A stretch of DNA of 64,000 nt from Urbifossiella limnaea (GTDB lineage Bacteria > Planctomycetota > Planctomycetia > Gemmatales > Gemmataceae): assembly GCF_007747215.1 (NCBI RefSeq), contig NZ_CP036273.1, positions 124,001-188,000 on the forward strand, given 5' to 3'. The notes below the pieces were generated by a model. That model was not told the origin of the DNA. It made no database searches and saw nothing but the letters and a program-made list of their open reading frames with translations. The position numbers and the translations under genes are program-made. Below, one piece after another: positions 41,622-50,428 of the stretch. Each line of letters opens with the position of its first letter. The stretch's first letter is position 1.

Positions 41622-41959
41622 GGCCGGCTCCGCGGCGGGGGTGGGGCTCCGGGTGACCGACGGGATCGCACGCGGCGGTCGGTCGGTCCGGGTCCGGTCC
41701 CCTACCCGAAAGAACGAGCGCCGGGGGGTTGATCGGACACGGATTATCCGGATTGTGCGGCCCCCGCCCGCCGCCGTTCCCGGGCTTGGTTCCGCCCAGT
41801 CAAGCGGAAGTGGCGCGGCCGACTGGACACGTCGCGCTCGATTCTCCGCCGCCGACCGTGGGCCGGGGCGGGGAGTCGGTCGAGGGGGAATTACGCCAGG
41901 GGGCCGCGGACGGGCTGGTATGTTACAGCACACGCCCGCCGCACCGGAGCCGGCCGCCG
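41622..41959. other. divergent promoter region between signalling operon and ECF sigma gene
   Basis: 338 bp between divergently transcribed genes. A near-palindrome CGGATTATCCGGA lies at about 41741-41753 and could be an operator, but no sigma-factor boxes are certain. No gene or RNA is recognised. Confidence 0.4.
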
Positions 41960-42559
41960 ATGCCCGACGAGTTCAACACGCTCGCGCTGGAAGGCCTGCT
42001 GGTCCGCCTCCGGGCCGGGGACCCGGCCGCCCGGGACGAGATCATCCGCGCCTGCCAGAAGCGGCTGGAGGCGCTCGCCCGCAAGATGCTCCGCAAGTAC
42101 CCGGCGGTGCGCCGGTGGGCGGAAACGGGGGACGTGTTCGTGGCCGCCGCGCTCAAGCTGCTCAAGGCGCTGGAGAAGGTGCCGGTCGCCGACACGCGGG
42201 CGTTCTTCGGCCTGGCCGCCCGGATCATCCGGAACGAGCTGATCGACCTGGCCCGGCACTTCCTGGGGCCGCGCGGGATCGGGGCGAACCACGCGAGCGA
42301 CCCGGGCCAGGACACGCCCGAGCCGGCGGCCCCGGCCGACGACCCGGCGGAGCTGGAGCGGATGGCCGCGTTCCACGAGGCGGTGGAGGACCTCCCGGCG
42401 GAGGAGCGGGAGGTGGTGGGGCTGATGTACTACCACGGCTGGACCCAGGCCCAGATCGCGGAGCTCCTCGACCGCGACGAGCGGACCGTCCGGCGGCGGT
42501 ACTGCCGGGCGGTCGAGCTCCTGGCGGAGCGTCTCGGCGACAACTACCCGACCGGCTGA
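41960..42559 (+). CDS. ECF-type RNA polymerase sigma factor
   Basis: 199 residues from the ATG at 41960. Sigma region 2 spans about 10-85 ('IIRACQKRLEALARKML', 'TGDVFVAAALKLLKAL', 'FFGLAARIIRNELIDLARH'); region 4 spans about 135-190 with the helix-turn-helix HGWTQAQIAELLDRDERTVRRRY. It resembles the ECF groups that are expanded in planctomycetes and often linked to Ser/Thr kinases; a large kinase gene starts 5.4 kb away and reads towards this gene. No anti-sigma factor is adjacent. Target promoters are unknown. Confidence 0.9.
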   Translation: MPDEFNTLALEGLLVRLRAGDPAARDEIIRACQKRLEALARKMLRKYPAVRRWAETGDVFVAAALKLLKALEKVPVADTRAFFGLAARIIRNELIDLARHFLGPRGIGANHASDPGQDTPEPAAPADDPAELERMAAFHEAVEDLPAEEREVVGLMYYHGWTQAQIAELLDRDERTVRRRYCRAVELLAERLGDNYPTG

Positions 42560-42574
42560 CCCCCGCGCGGGGGG

Positions 42575-43309
42575 CTACCGGCAGATGCGCCGCGAGCGGA
42601 TCCGGTCGAACAGCGAGCAGTGGTGCTTCTCGACGGGGACAGGGTAGCAGACTGGGAGTGAAACCCGGTCCATGACAGGTTCCGGCTCACAGCACTTCCG
42701 ACCGTTGTACAAGTCTTCGCCGTCCTTGCAAACGGTGAAGTACATCGCGTCCTTTCGGGTGCGGAGCCCACACGCCTCTTTACAGTCGCGGAATTCGATA
42801 CAGTTCGCATTCAGCGGGGAGTCGTAGAGGCACTGGAAGCTAGGGTTCGTATCCTTGTAGACCCATTTGTCCTCGCAGTGGTAGAGGCAGAAATTGAGTT
42901 GCCCCGGGTCGGTCGAGTTCGGGTTGGGAGGAGACCCGCCGTCGAGCGTGATCGTGTATATAACGAGGTCGGTGGCTGTCCGGAGCGTCGCAGCCTCGTT
43001 CCAATACTGGGGATGGACGAGCCGCCAGCCTTGGTTCGACTTGCCGGTATAGTGTAGCGCCTTGTGGGATTTGTCTTCCACCTCCTTGCCCTGCTTATCC
43101 TTAACTTTTTTCCACTTGTCGGTGGGGCCTTGGTACTTCCAGAGGTAGTATTTGGGGTCCTTTTTCGGCACGCCCTTCTGGACCGCGTCAGGAGCACCCC
43201 CTTCGGGGGAATCGCTCGCCTGCGCGCCGGCGAGGGCGGGGAGGCCAGCCACACTGAGGGCGGCCAGACCGAATGCGAGGAGGGCGATGCGAATCCGCGT
43301 CGGGCACAT
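42575..43309 (-). CDS. secreted Cys-rich hypothetical protein
   Basis: 244 residues from the ATG at 43309, where a signal peptide begins (MCPTRIRIALLAFGLAALSV, cleaved after LAGAQA). The mature part has about a dozen Cys residues, mostly in the C-terminal 110 positions (FCLYHCEDKW, CLYD, CIEFRDCKEACG, VCKDGED, RKCCEPE, CYPVP, HHCSLF), which suggests disulphide bonds outside the cytoplasm. Many Lys and Trp residues precede them. I do not recognise a family. The gene is noticeably less GC-rich than its neighbours, with codons such as TAT, AAT and TTT, so recent transfer is possible. It is convergent with the ECF sigma gene, 15 nt from its stop. Confidence 0.75.
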   Translation of the reverse strand: MCPTRIRIALLAFGLAALSVAGLPALAGAQASDSPEGGAPDAVQKGVPKKDPKYYLWKYQGPTDKWKKVKDKQGKEVEDKSHKALHYTGKSNQGWRLVHPQYWNEAATLRTATDLVIYTITLDGGSPPNPNSTDPGQLNFCLYHCEDKWVYKDTNPSFQCLYDSPLNANCIEFRDCKEACGLRTRKDAMYFTVCKDGEDLYNGRKCCEPEPVMDRVSLPVCYPVPVEKHHCSLFDRIRSRRICR

Positions 43310-43474
43310 GGATCGCTCCGGGCTACGAGAATCGGAATAAACCCGCCACCTTGACAGTCCAACATACACTCTCGTGTGCTTGCGCCTCCCCCGATGTTCC
43401 CGTCCGCGTTCATTCCACAAATGGGCGTGCTCGCCCAATCGGTACAACCCGCACAACCGGTCTCGTCGCCACGG

Positions 43475-46400
43475 TCAGGGGACGGTCCGGATGGGGCGAA
43501 AGCCGAAAAAAGGGTCGGCTCGGTCCGGTAAGAAGCCGGTTGCGGCCGGGGACGTTGGCCTCTGGTTGTAGTAGCCCCCAATCACCGCGCGGGAGAGCGC
43601 CCGGCGTACCGGTACGAACTCGCCAACCGGCTCCGGGCCCTTCGCCGGCACAGTTTCGTCCTGGCACCACTCGGCCACGTTTCCAAGAGTGTCGAACAGC
43701 CCCGCGTCGTTTGGCTTGAGCGATCCGACGGGCCAGGCCCGGGCGACGCCGTTGGGCTCCGAGGTGGGGAGGAACCAAGCGTACCCGGGGACGAGGCCCT
43801 GGTCGCCGCACGGCCAGGGCGTCGCCGCCCCGGCGGCCGCGGCGAAACGCCATTCGGCCACCGTCGGCAGCCGGTAACCCCGCCGCCGGAGGTAGTCGCG
43901 GGCCACCGCCATGCCGGGGCCGTACTCCCCGTCCGCGTTCGGCTGATAACACCAGTCGGACGGGGGGATGTTCTCCCCTTTGCTGAGCCAGTTGCAGTAC
44001 GCGGCGGCGGTATACCACGACACCCCGCCTACCGGGCGCTTCGTGTCCGGTCCTGCCGGTCCGTTGAACACGTACCCCGGGTTGGCGGCCTGAAACGCCT
44101 GGAACTCGGCGACCGTGACCTCCTTCGTTCCAATCGCGAAGGCGTGATCGACCACAAGTTCCTGCCGCTCCTCCTTCTTGCCCACTTGAACCTGTAGTCG
44201 CAACCGGCCCGGCTCGATCACCGCCAGCGTCTGGCCCTCCGGGGTGAGCAGCCACCGGCCCCGCGGCGCGGCCGGCGCGGGCGGGGGCCGCTTCCACTGC
44301 CGCAGAGCCCACTCGGCCGACGAGTGGACGCCCGGGTCGGGGTCGGTCGCGTACAGGTCGAGCAGCAGCCGCTCCGCCGACTGCGACCCCGCCTCGAACC
44401 CGCCCAGCGCCTGGATCAGCGCCCGGCGGACGTACACGTCCTGCTCCTCCCGCAGCCGCGACTCGATCACCCCGGCGGCGGCCCCGCCGGGGGCGAGGCG
44501 CTCGATCAGGTAGCCGCGGAGGGTGTTGTCGTCGGCCCGGCTGAGGAGCGGCCACACCCGGTCGGGGCGGCCGAGAACCACCAGCGCCCCCGCGAGGTTC
44601 GCCCGCCGACGGGCCGCGTCCGCGTCCGCCGGCGGACCGTCGCCCAGCCCGGCTTCCAGGCTGGCGATGTCGGCGGTGGTGCCGAACGCGCGGAACAACT
44701 CGATCGCGGTCCGCCGGCGGGCGGGGCCGGCCTTCTCGTCCTGGAGCGCGGCGGCCAGCGGCGCGAGGAGGTGGCGGCCGGCGGGGCGCACCGCCGCCGC
44801 CCAGTCGGTCACCGCGAGCCCCGACTCGCCCGTCAGCCGTGCGGCGACGAACGGGGCCGCGGCCACCCACCGCGGGTCGTCCGGCGCGTACGCGGCCAGC
44901 GCCGCGGCGGCGCGGAACCGCCGCTCCGGGTCGCGGTCGGACGCCAACTCGGCCCAGAGCCGGGCCGTCAACTGGTCCGCGTGGGGCGCGAGCGACTGCC
45001 GGATGGCGGCGAACTCGTCGGGCCGGGCGCGGAGCAGCTTGGCGAAGAGGTCGTCCGCCCGGTCCGGCTCCGACGGCAGAAGGGCGAGCGCCGCGTGCAG
45101 CTCCTTGCGGGATTCGCCCGCCTCCCGCGCCTCGACCTCGGCCTGCCGTAACAGCGGGTCGAGGCGGCGGCGGTACGGGGCCATCTCGGCGACGACGGCC
45201 GGCACGTCCGCCGTCACGGCGGTCAGGAGGCGGTCGCGGAGGTCGGCGGCCCGCGACCGGACGTGATACTCCCAGCCGGCCAGCCCCAGTAGGGCGGACG
45301 CGGCGAGGACCACGGCGGCCCGGACGGCGTGGGCGCGGGCCGCCCGCCGCATCATCACCCGCTGCGGCTTCCCCCACTGCCGCTTGCGGGTGACCACCCG
45401 CAGGTACGCCCACTCCCACCACCCCGGCAGGTTCCGCCGCTCGGGGCGGGCGGCGTAGGCCGCGGCCATCTCCTCCAGCCGGAGCTCGGCCCGCCCCCGC
45501 CGCGTCTCCCGCCGCTTGCGGGTCAGCCACTCCCGCAGCGCCGGGACGAGGTAGTCGTGGGTCAGCTGGTAGTACCGCCGCTCCCCCGGCTCCGCCCCGG
45601 CGGGGGCCGCCGCGCCCGGGTCGTGGTCGGTCGCCGTCACCAGCCGCAGCCCGCCGTCGAGGATGCGGAGGAGTTCGTCGAACTCGGCCGGCCGGCCGGC
45701 GTACCCCGACGCCGCCAGGAGCTCGGCGCGGGACCGCATCGGCCCCTTGATGTCGGACCCGCCGGCCGGGAGCAGCTCGGCCAGGACGGCCCGCGCCGCC
45801 CGCTGGTGGGCCCGGTGGTGCGGCGGCGCGGTCGCCCCGAACGCCTCCTCCAGGAACGCCACGCCCACGCCCCCGGCCCCGCCGACCGCCTTCCACGTCG
45901 CCGGCGTCCACTCCTTCCCCTTCACCATTTCGGCGAACAGGGCCAGCCGCACCGGCACCACCTTGCCCCCCTCCGCCAGCCCCTCGACCGCCAGCTCGAG
46001 GAACCGCGCCTGGGCGGCCGGGAGGTCGCCGAGGGGGAGCGCCCCGTAGGCCCGGCCGAGGGCGGCCAGCACCTTCCGCGCGTGCCGGGGGTCGAACAGG
46101 TCCACCGGGGCGCAGTTGCGGCCCTCGACCAGCGGGACCTCCAGCTCGCGCATGAACCGGCTGATCCCCATCCAGAAGTCGTCCCGCACCAGCAGAAGCG
46201 CCTGGACGTGCACCCCGTCGCACTGCCGCAGGGCCTCCGTCAGGGCCGCGCCGGCCTCCCCCGGGTGGGCGTGGAGCCACTGCTCGAATTGGTCGAACAC
46301 GAGGACCACCTTCCCTCCCGGCGGGAGGTCGCGGCCGCGGCGGAGGCGGGCCAGCGCGTCGGCCGGGGTGATCCCCGCCGGCAGCCCCGGGCAGCGGCGG

Positions 46401-47974
46401 CGGAGGCCGGTCAGCAGCCGGGCCTCGGTGTCGTCGGCCGTCGCCTCGACGTACACCGCGGCGACGTGCCCGGCCAGCCGCGGGAGGAGGCCGGCCTTCA
46501 CCAGCGACGACTTGCCGCACCCGCTCGGGCCATAGACCAGGCTGACGCGGCAGGCCCGGCCCTCGTCGGTGTCCTCCAGCTGCGCCTTCCAGAACCGGAC
46601 GCTCTCGGGGACCCCGCCGCGGCCCCGCGGCCCGGGGAGGAGGTCGAGGAAGAAGTCGGCGTCCTCCGGCTCGAACGACCGCAGGCCGCGGGGGACGACC
46701 GGGTCGGCCAGCCGGGAGCTCGCCGGCTCCGCGGGCCGGGCCGCCCCGTCGGCGGTCGAGACCGTGGGCGGCGGGGCCGCGGCGGCGGGCCGGTCGGCGG
46801 CCAGCCACTGGCGCAGGTCCTCGGCCAGGTCGAGGGCCGTGCTGTACCGGTCCGACGCCCGCCGGGCCATCGCCTTCACGCAGACCCGGTCCAGCTCCCG
46901 GGGGACGGCGTCGTCCACCTGCCGCGGCGGCCGCGGGTCGCCCCGGGCGACGAGTTCGAGCATCTCCGACAGGCCGGCGGCGCGAAACGGCCGGCGGCCG
47001 GTGAGCAACTCGTACAGCACGACGCCGAGGCCGTACACGTCGGTCCGGGCGTCCACCAGGTGCCCCTCGCCGCGGGCCTGCTCGGGGCTCATGTACGCCG
47101 GCGTCCCGGCGGTCTTCGGCCCCCGGCCGTAGTCCTCCTCCCGCAGCGCCAGCCCGAAGTCGGCGACGACCGGGCGGCCGTCGGCCTCCAGGAGGATGTT
47201 GCCGGGCTTGACGTCGCGGTGGACCAGGCCGGTCCGGTGGGCGTGGTGGAGGGCCTCGGCGGCGGCCGCCACCAGCCCGGCCGCCTCGACTGGCGCGGGG
47301 CGGCCCGCCGCGAGCCGGTCGGCCAGCGACCCGCCGGGGACGAGCTTCGACACGAGGTAACACCGGCCGTCGTCGGTCTGGCCGAAGTCGAACACCGGGA
47401 CGATCCCGGGGTGGTGGAGCTGGGCGAGGACCTGGGCCTCGGCGAGGAACGCGCGGGCGTCCTCCGCGGACGTCCCGCGGTGGGGGTGGGGAACCTTGAT
47501 CGCCACCTCGCGGGCGAGGGCCTCATCCCGCCCCCGGTAGACGACCCCGAACCCGCCCCGGCTGATGACGGCGACGACCGGGTACCGGCCGATCCGGGCG
47601 GGCGGAGGCGGCTCGGCCGGGGCCGAGGCGGCGCGGTCGTTTGCGACCGGGGCGGGGTCGAGAGCGATCAGCGGCCGGAGGGCGAGCCAGTGCAGCGGGA
47701 AGCGGCGCTGGTACTCCTCGACCCCGGGGCGGTCGCCGACCTCCCCGCGGAGCAGAACCTCATTCACGATCAGGTCGAGGATGACGTCCGCTTGCCCGGC
47801 GAGCGCCGGCACCACGGCGAGGTATTCCTCCACCGGAACGCGCTCGCCCGCTCGCCACCGCCGGGCCTGATCCCGGGGGAGTACGTCGGCGAGGTCGGCC
47901 CCGGACCACCCGACGGCGGCCGCGCGCAGTTCCGGCGCGGGCGTCTCGTGGGGGAAGTCACCGGTCTCGTCCAT
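43475..47974 (-). CDS. giant Ser/Thr kinase - STAND-type NTPase - HEAT - FGE-like fusion
   Basis: 1499 residues from the ATG at 47974. Domain order: a 125-residue N-terminal region; Ser/Thr kinase (about 130-395) with SRGGFGVVYRG, VAIK, HRDVKPGNILL, DFGLA and GTPAYMSPEQA; STAND-like NTPase (about 445-770) with Walker A YGPSGCGKSSLV and Walker B VVLVFDQFEQW; one transmembrane helix near 855; HEAT-like repeats (about 890-1240); and an FGE-sulfatase/C-lectin-type domain (about 1265-1499; EVTVAEFQAF, GVSWYTAAAYCNWLS, GYRLPTVAEWRFAA, LGNVAEWCQD). The two copper-binding Cys of true formylglycine-generating enzymes are absent from the C-terminal segment (AVIGGYYNQRPTSPAA), so this domain is probably a ligand-binding module. 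It probably couples ligand sensing and NTPase switching to phosphorylation. Confidence 0.93.
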   Translation of the reverse strand: MDETGDFPHETPAPELRAAAVGWSGADLADVLPRDQARRWRAGERVPVEEYLAVVPALAGQADVILDLIVNEVLLRGEVGDRPGVEEYQRRFPLHWLALRPLIALDPAPVANDRAASAPAEPPPPARIGRYPVVAVISRGGFGVVYRGRDEALAREVAIKVPHPHRGTSAEDARAFLAEAQVLAQLHHPGIVPVFDFGQTDDGRCYLVSKLVPGGSLADRLAAGRPAPVEAAGLVAAAAEALHHAHRTGLVHRDVKPGNILLEADGRPVVADFGLALREEDYGRGPKTAGTPAYMSPEQARGEGHLVDARTDVYGLGVVLYELLTGRRPFRAAGLSEMLELVARGDPRPPRQVDDAVPRELDRVCVKAMARRASDRYSTALDLAEDLRQWLAADRPAAAAPPPTVSTADGAARPAEPASSRLADPVVPRGLRSFEPEDADFFLDLLPGPRGRGGVPESVRFWKAQLEDTDEGRACRVSLVYGPSGCGKSSLVKAGLLPRLAGHVAAVYVEATADDTEARLLTGLRRRCPGLPAGITPADALARLRRGRDLPPGGKVVLVFDQFEQWLHAHPGEAGAALTEALRQCDGVHVQALLLVRDDFWMGISRFMRELEVPLVEGRNCAPVDLFDPRHARKVLAALGRAYGALPLGDLPAAQARFLELAVEGLAEGGKVVPVRLALFAEMVKGKEWTPATWKAVGGAGGVGVAFLEEAFGATAPPHHRAHQRAARAVLAELLPAGGSDIKGPMRSRAELLAASGYAGRPAEFDELLRILDGGLRLVTATDHDPGAAAPAGAEPGERRYYQLTHDYLVPALREWLTRKRRETRRGRAELRLEEMAAAYAARPERRNLPGWWEWAYLRVVTRKRQWGKPQRVMMRRAARAHAVRAAVVLAASALLGLAGWEYHVRSRAADLRDRLLTAVTADVPAVVAEMAPYRRRLDPLLRQAEVEAREAGESRKELHAALALLPSEPDRADDLFAKLLRARPDEFAAIRQSLAPHADQLTARLWAELASDRDPERRFRAAAALAAYAPDDPRWVAAAPFVAARLTGESGLAVTDWAAAVRPAGRHLLAPLAAALQDEKAGPARRRTAIELFRAFGTTADIASLEAGLGDGPPADADAARRRANLAGALVVLGRPDRVWPLLSRADDNTLRGYLIERLAPGGAAAGVIESRLREEQDVYVRRALIQALGGFEAGSQSAERLLLDLYATDPDPGVHSSAEWALRQWKRPPPAPAAPRGRWLLTPEGQTLAVIEPGRLRLQVQVGKKEERQELVVDHAFAIGTKEVTVAEFQAFQAANPGYVFNGPAGPDTKRPVGGVSWYTAAAYCNWLSKGENIPPSDWCYQPNADGEYGPGMAVARDYLRRRGYRLPTVAEWRFAAAAGAATPWPCGDQGLVPGYAWFLPTSEPNGVARAWPVGSLKPNDAGLFDTLGNVAEWCQDETVPAKGPEPVGEFVPVRRALSRAVIGGYYNQRPTSPAATGFLPDRADPFFGFRPIRTVP

Positions 47975-48280
47975 CGGAAGCCCCTGGCGTGGGGACTGCC
48001 ATTGTCCGCGGGCGTGCCGGCGCGGGCAAGCGACGGGGGCGTTGAACCACCGCGAGCGACCCGGGACGCGCTGCCCGCGCGCCGGCACGGGTCGTCCCGT
48101 CGGGGCGGTGGCGCCGGTCGTGCGGGCTGGGTCGGACGCGGGCCCCGCGGCGAGTCTGCCGGTTGCGGAACACGGCCGGACCGGGACCGGACCGGATGGC
48201 ATACTTGGACCGCGTGCGCGCCCCAACCGCCCGCGGGACCGGGCCGCCGGCCCCGGCCGACGAATCGAAAAGGTGGGTCG
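47975..48280. other. divergent promoter region
   Basis: 306 bp between the divergent kinase-fusion gene and the NlpC/P60-like gene. It is very GC-rich with short CCGGACCGGG-type direct repeats near 48176-48200. No gene, RNA or certain promoter box was recognised. Confidence 0.4.
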
Positions 48281-49285
48281 ATGCTCCCGACGCTGGTCCT
48301 GACACTCGGCCTGGCCCCGGGGGTGGACGTGTTCGGCGGGGCCCGGCGCGACCCGACCGGGCCGGCGGCGTACCCCCCGATCTACGTCCCGGCCGAAGCC
48401 CCGTACGGATACGTCTACCAGCCCGCGGTCGACCTGCACATGGTGCCGCGCCTCCCGGCCGAGAAGTACTGCCCCCAGCCCGGCGACGTGCTCCTCCTGA
48501 GCGACCCCGACCCGCTGTTCGACGTGCTCTACGTGCTGTCCCGGACGGGGAAGCCCGGGCACACGGGCGTGGTGGTCCGGATGCCGGACGGCCGGCTGGG
48601 GCTGCTGGAGGCCGGGTTCAGCTTCACCCCGTTCACCCGAATCACCCCGCTGGAGTACACGATCAACCTGTACGCCGGGTGGGTGTGGGCCCGGCCGCGC
48701 CAGACGCCGCTGACCGAGGAGCAGGACCGGCGGCTGACCGATTTCGCCGTCCAGGCCGACGGCGGGGCGTACAACCTGAAGCGGTTCGCCGCCCAGATTT
48801 CGCTCGTCCGGTCGCGGGCGCCGCTGGTCACCCGGTTCGCCGGCAAGCCGGTCGGCCCGGGCAAGGAATACACGTGCGTGCAGATCGTGGTGGAGGCGCT
48901 GGTGCACGCCGGGCTGGTGGACGGGGCGACCGCCCGGCCGGCGGCGACTCACGCCCAGGACCTGTTCTACGACCGGTCGCGGAACCCCTACATCGACCGG
49001 CACCCGCCGCTGGCCGGCCGGGGGTGGGGTGCCCCCCGGCTGTGGACGCCGATCCCCGGGACGGCCCGCCGCGGCAGCAGCCGGCCGAAGCCGCCGGCCG
49101 CGTGGCCCGGCCCCGGCGGGGCGTACGTGTACACCCCGGCCCCGCTGAGCGGGCCGGAGGTGCCGGCCCCGGTCGCGACCGCGTACGAGCCGCCCGACCC
49201 GCGGCCGATCGCCCCGGTGGAGGCCGAGCCACCGCGGATCGGCTTCTTCGACCGGCCGTACCGGCTCCTGTCGCGTCGGCGTTGA
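48281..49285 (+). CDS. exported protein, probable permuted NlpC/P60 (YiiX-like) fold
   Basis: 334 residues from the ATG at 48281 (AGGTGGG 6 nt upstream). A short signal-like segment (MLPTLVLTLGLAPGVDV) starts the protein. The core (about 65-230) has 'PQPGDVLLLSDPDPLF', 'GKPGHTGVVVRMPDG' and 'LLEAG', then a later 'GKEYTCVQIVVEALVHAG'. This order, His first and Cys later, is that of circularly permuted papain-like enzymes such as YiiX, which cut or remodel amide or ester bonds. The C-terminal 90 residues are Pro-rich and disordered. It lies head to head with the giant kinase gene. Fold assignment rests on a few motifs only. Confidence 0.7.
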   Translation: MLPTLVLTLGLAPGVDVFGGARRDPTGPAAYPPIYVPAEAPYGYVYQPAVDLHMVPRLPAEKYCPQPGDVLLLSDPDPLFDVLYVLSRTGKPGHTGVVVRMPDGRLGLLEAGFSFTPFTRITPLEYTINLYAGWVWARPRQTPLTEEQDRRLTDFAVQADGGAYNLKRFAAQISLVRSRAPLVTRFAGKPVGPGKEYTCVQIVVEALVHAGLVDGATARPAATHAQDLFYDRSRNPYIDRHPPLAGRGWGAPRLWTPIPGTARRGSSRPKPPAAWPGPGGAYVYTPAPLSGPEVPAPVATAYEPPDPRPIAPVEAEPPRIGFFDRPYRLLSRRR

Positions 49286-49297
49286 GCCCGGCCGCCG

Positions 49298-50326
49298 TCA
49301 GCGGACCGCGCGGATCACCCGGTCCGCGAAGCGCTCCATCTCTTCGAGCTGCGGGCTGCACTGCAACAGCAGCAGGTTCACGCCCGCCGCCTCGAACGCC
49401 GCCACTCGGTCGGCCACCTGGGACGGCGTGCCGACCAGCCCGGCGCGGAGGCCGCGGTTGCTCACCGAATAATCCTCCAGCGACACCCGCTGTTCGAGCT
49501 GCGTGCCGGCCAGCCACTGCTGGTAGTTGTGGTACCCGGCGGCGCTCTGCTTCACGTCGGTGATGCGGGCCAGTTCCGTCTGCGCCTCGGCTTCCGTCTC
49601 CCGCACGATGCTGTACCCGGCGACGCCGTACTGCATCGGCGGCAGCCCGAGCCGGTCGCGGCGGGCGGCCATGTCGTCGATCTTCGCCTTCACGCGCTCC
49701 GGCGGGTCGCCGTGCATCACGTAGGCGTCGCAGGTGCGGGCGATGAGCTCCTTCGCCGTCTCGCTCTCGCCGCCGGCATAAATCACCGGCCGCGGCTTGC
49801 TCGCCGGCTTCGGCTGAAGGATGGTGTCCTTCACGCGGTAATATTTGCCCTCGAAGCTGTAGCCGTCGTGCTTCCACAGGTTGTCCACGACGGTGAGCCA
49901 CTCGGCGGTGCGGGCGTAGCGGTCGTCGTGCTGCTCGAAGCCGACGCCGTACTGGATCGCCTCGTCCTTCCACCAGCTGCTGACGACGTTGAGCGACAGC
50001 CGGCCGCCGCCGCCGATGTGGTCGATGTTCGCGGCCTGCTTGGCGAGCAGCGCCGGGTTGTGGAACGTGGGCCGCACCGCGACCATGTATTCGAGCCGGT
50101 CGGTGACGGCGGTGAGCGCCGCGGCGGTGCTCCAGGCGTCGAGCGACGGGGCGGCCTCGCCCTTGATGTCGTTGAGGTTCAGCTCGGCGACCAGCGACAG
50201 GTCGAAGCCGATCTGCTCGGACCGCTGCGCGAGCCGCTTGCTGTACGCCCACGAGGCGTCCATCCGCTCGTCGTCGACGTTCCGCAGCCACCCGCCGAAC
50301 ACCGGCATCCAGTACCCGAAGCGCAT
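49298..50326 (-). CDS. LLM-class flavin-dependent oxidoreductase (SsuD-like)
   Basis: 342 residues from the ATG at 50326. A luciferase-like TIM barrel: 'FGYWMPVFGGW', 'SEQIGFDLSLVAELNLND', 'AALTAVTDRLEYMVAVRPTFHNPALLAKQAANIDHI', 'GRLSLNVVSSWWKDEA' and 'LVGTPSQVADRVAAF' (in parts). The sequence is closest to the alkanesulfonate/dimethylsulfone monooxygenase group, which uses reduced flavin to release sulfite from sulfonates. No sulfonate transporter or flavin reductase is nearby, so the substrate is open. It is divergent from ccoO with a 102-nt gap. Confidence 0.88.
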   Translation of the reverse strand: MRFGYWMPVFGGWLRNVDDERMDASWAYSKRLAQRSEQIGFDLSLVAELNLNDIKGEAAPSLDAWSTAAALTAVTDRLEYMVAVRPTFHNPALLAKQAANIDHIGGGGRLSLNVVSSWWKDEAIQYGVGFEQHDDRYARTAEWLTVVDNLWKHDGYSFEGKYYRVKDTILQPKPASKPRPVIYAGGESETAKELIARTCDAYVMHGDPPERVKAKIDDMAARRDRLGLPPMQYGVAGYSIVRETEAEAQTELARITDVKQSAAGYHNYQQWLAGTQLEQRVSLEDYSVSNRGLRAGLVGTPSQVADRVAAFEAAGVNLLLLQCSPQLEEMERFADRVIRAVR

Positions 50327-50428
50327 GAGGGGCTCCAAGAGTGCAAGGCCCATCGTAGCCGGGGCGCGGGGGAACGTCGCGGCCGGGGGCGGCTCGTATC
50401 ATCAACTCCGGTCGGTTCCGGAGGCGAC

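Noticed and set aside
43410-47363. A 1317-codon frame overlapping the kinase fusion
   Set aside because: It is Arg/Gly/Pro-rich noise in another frame of the kinase gene and shows no domain.
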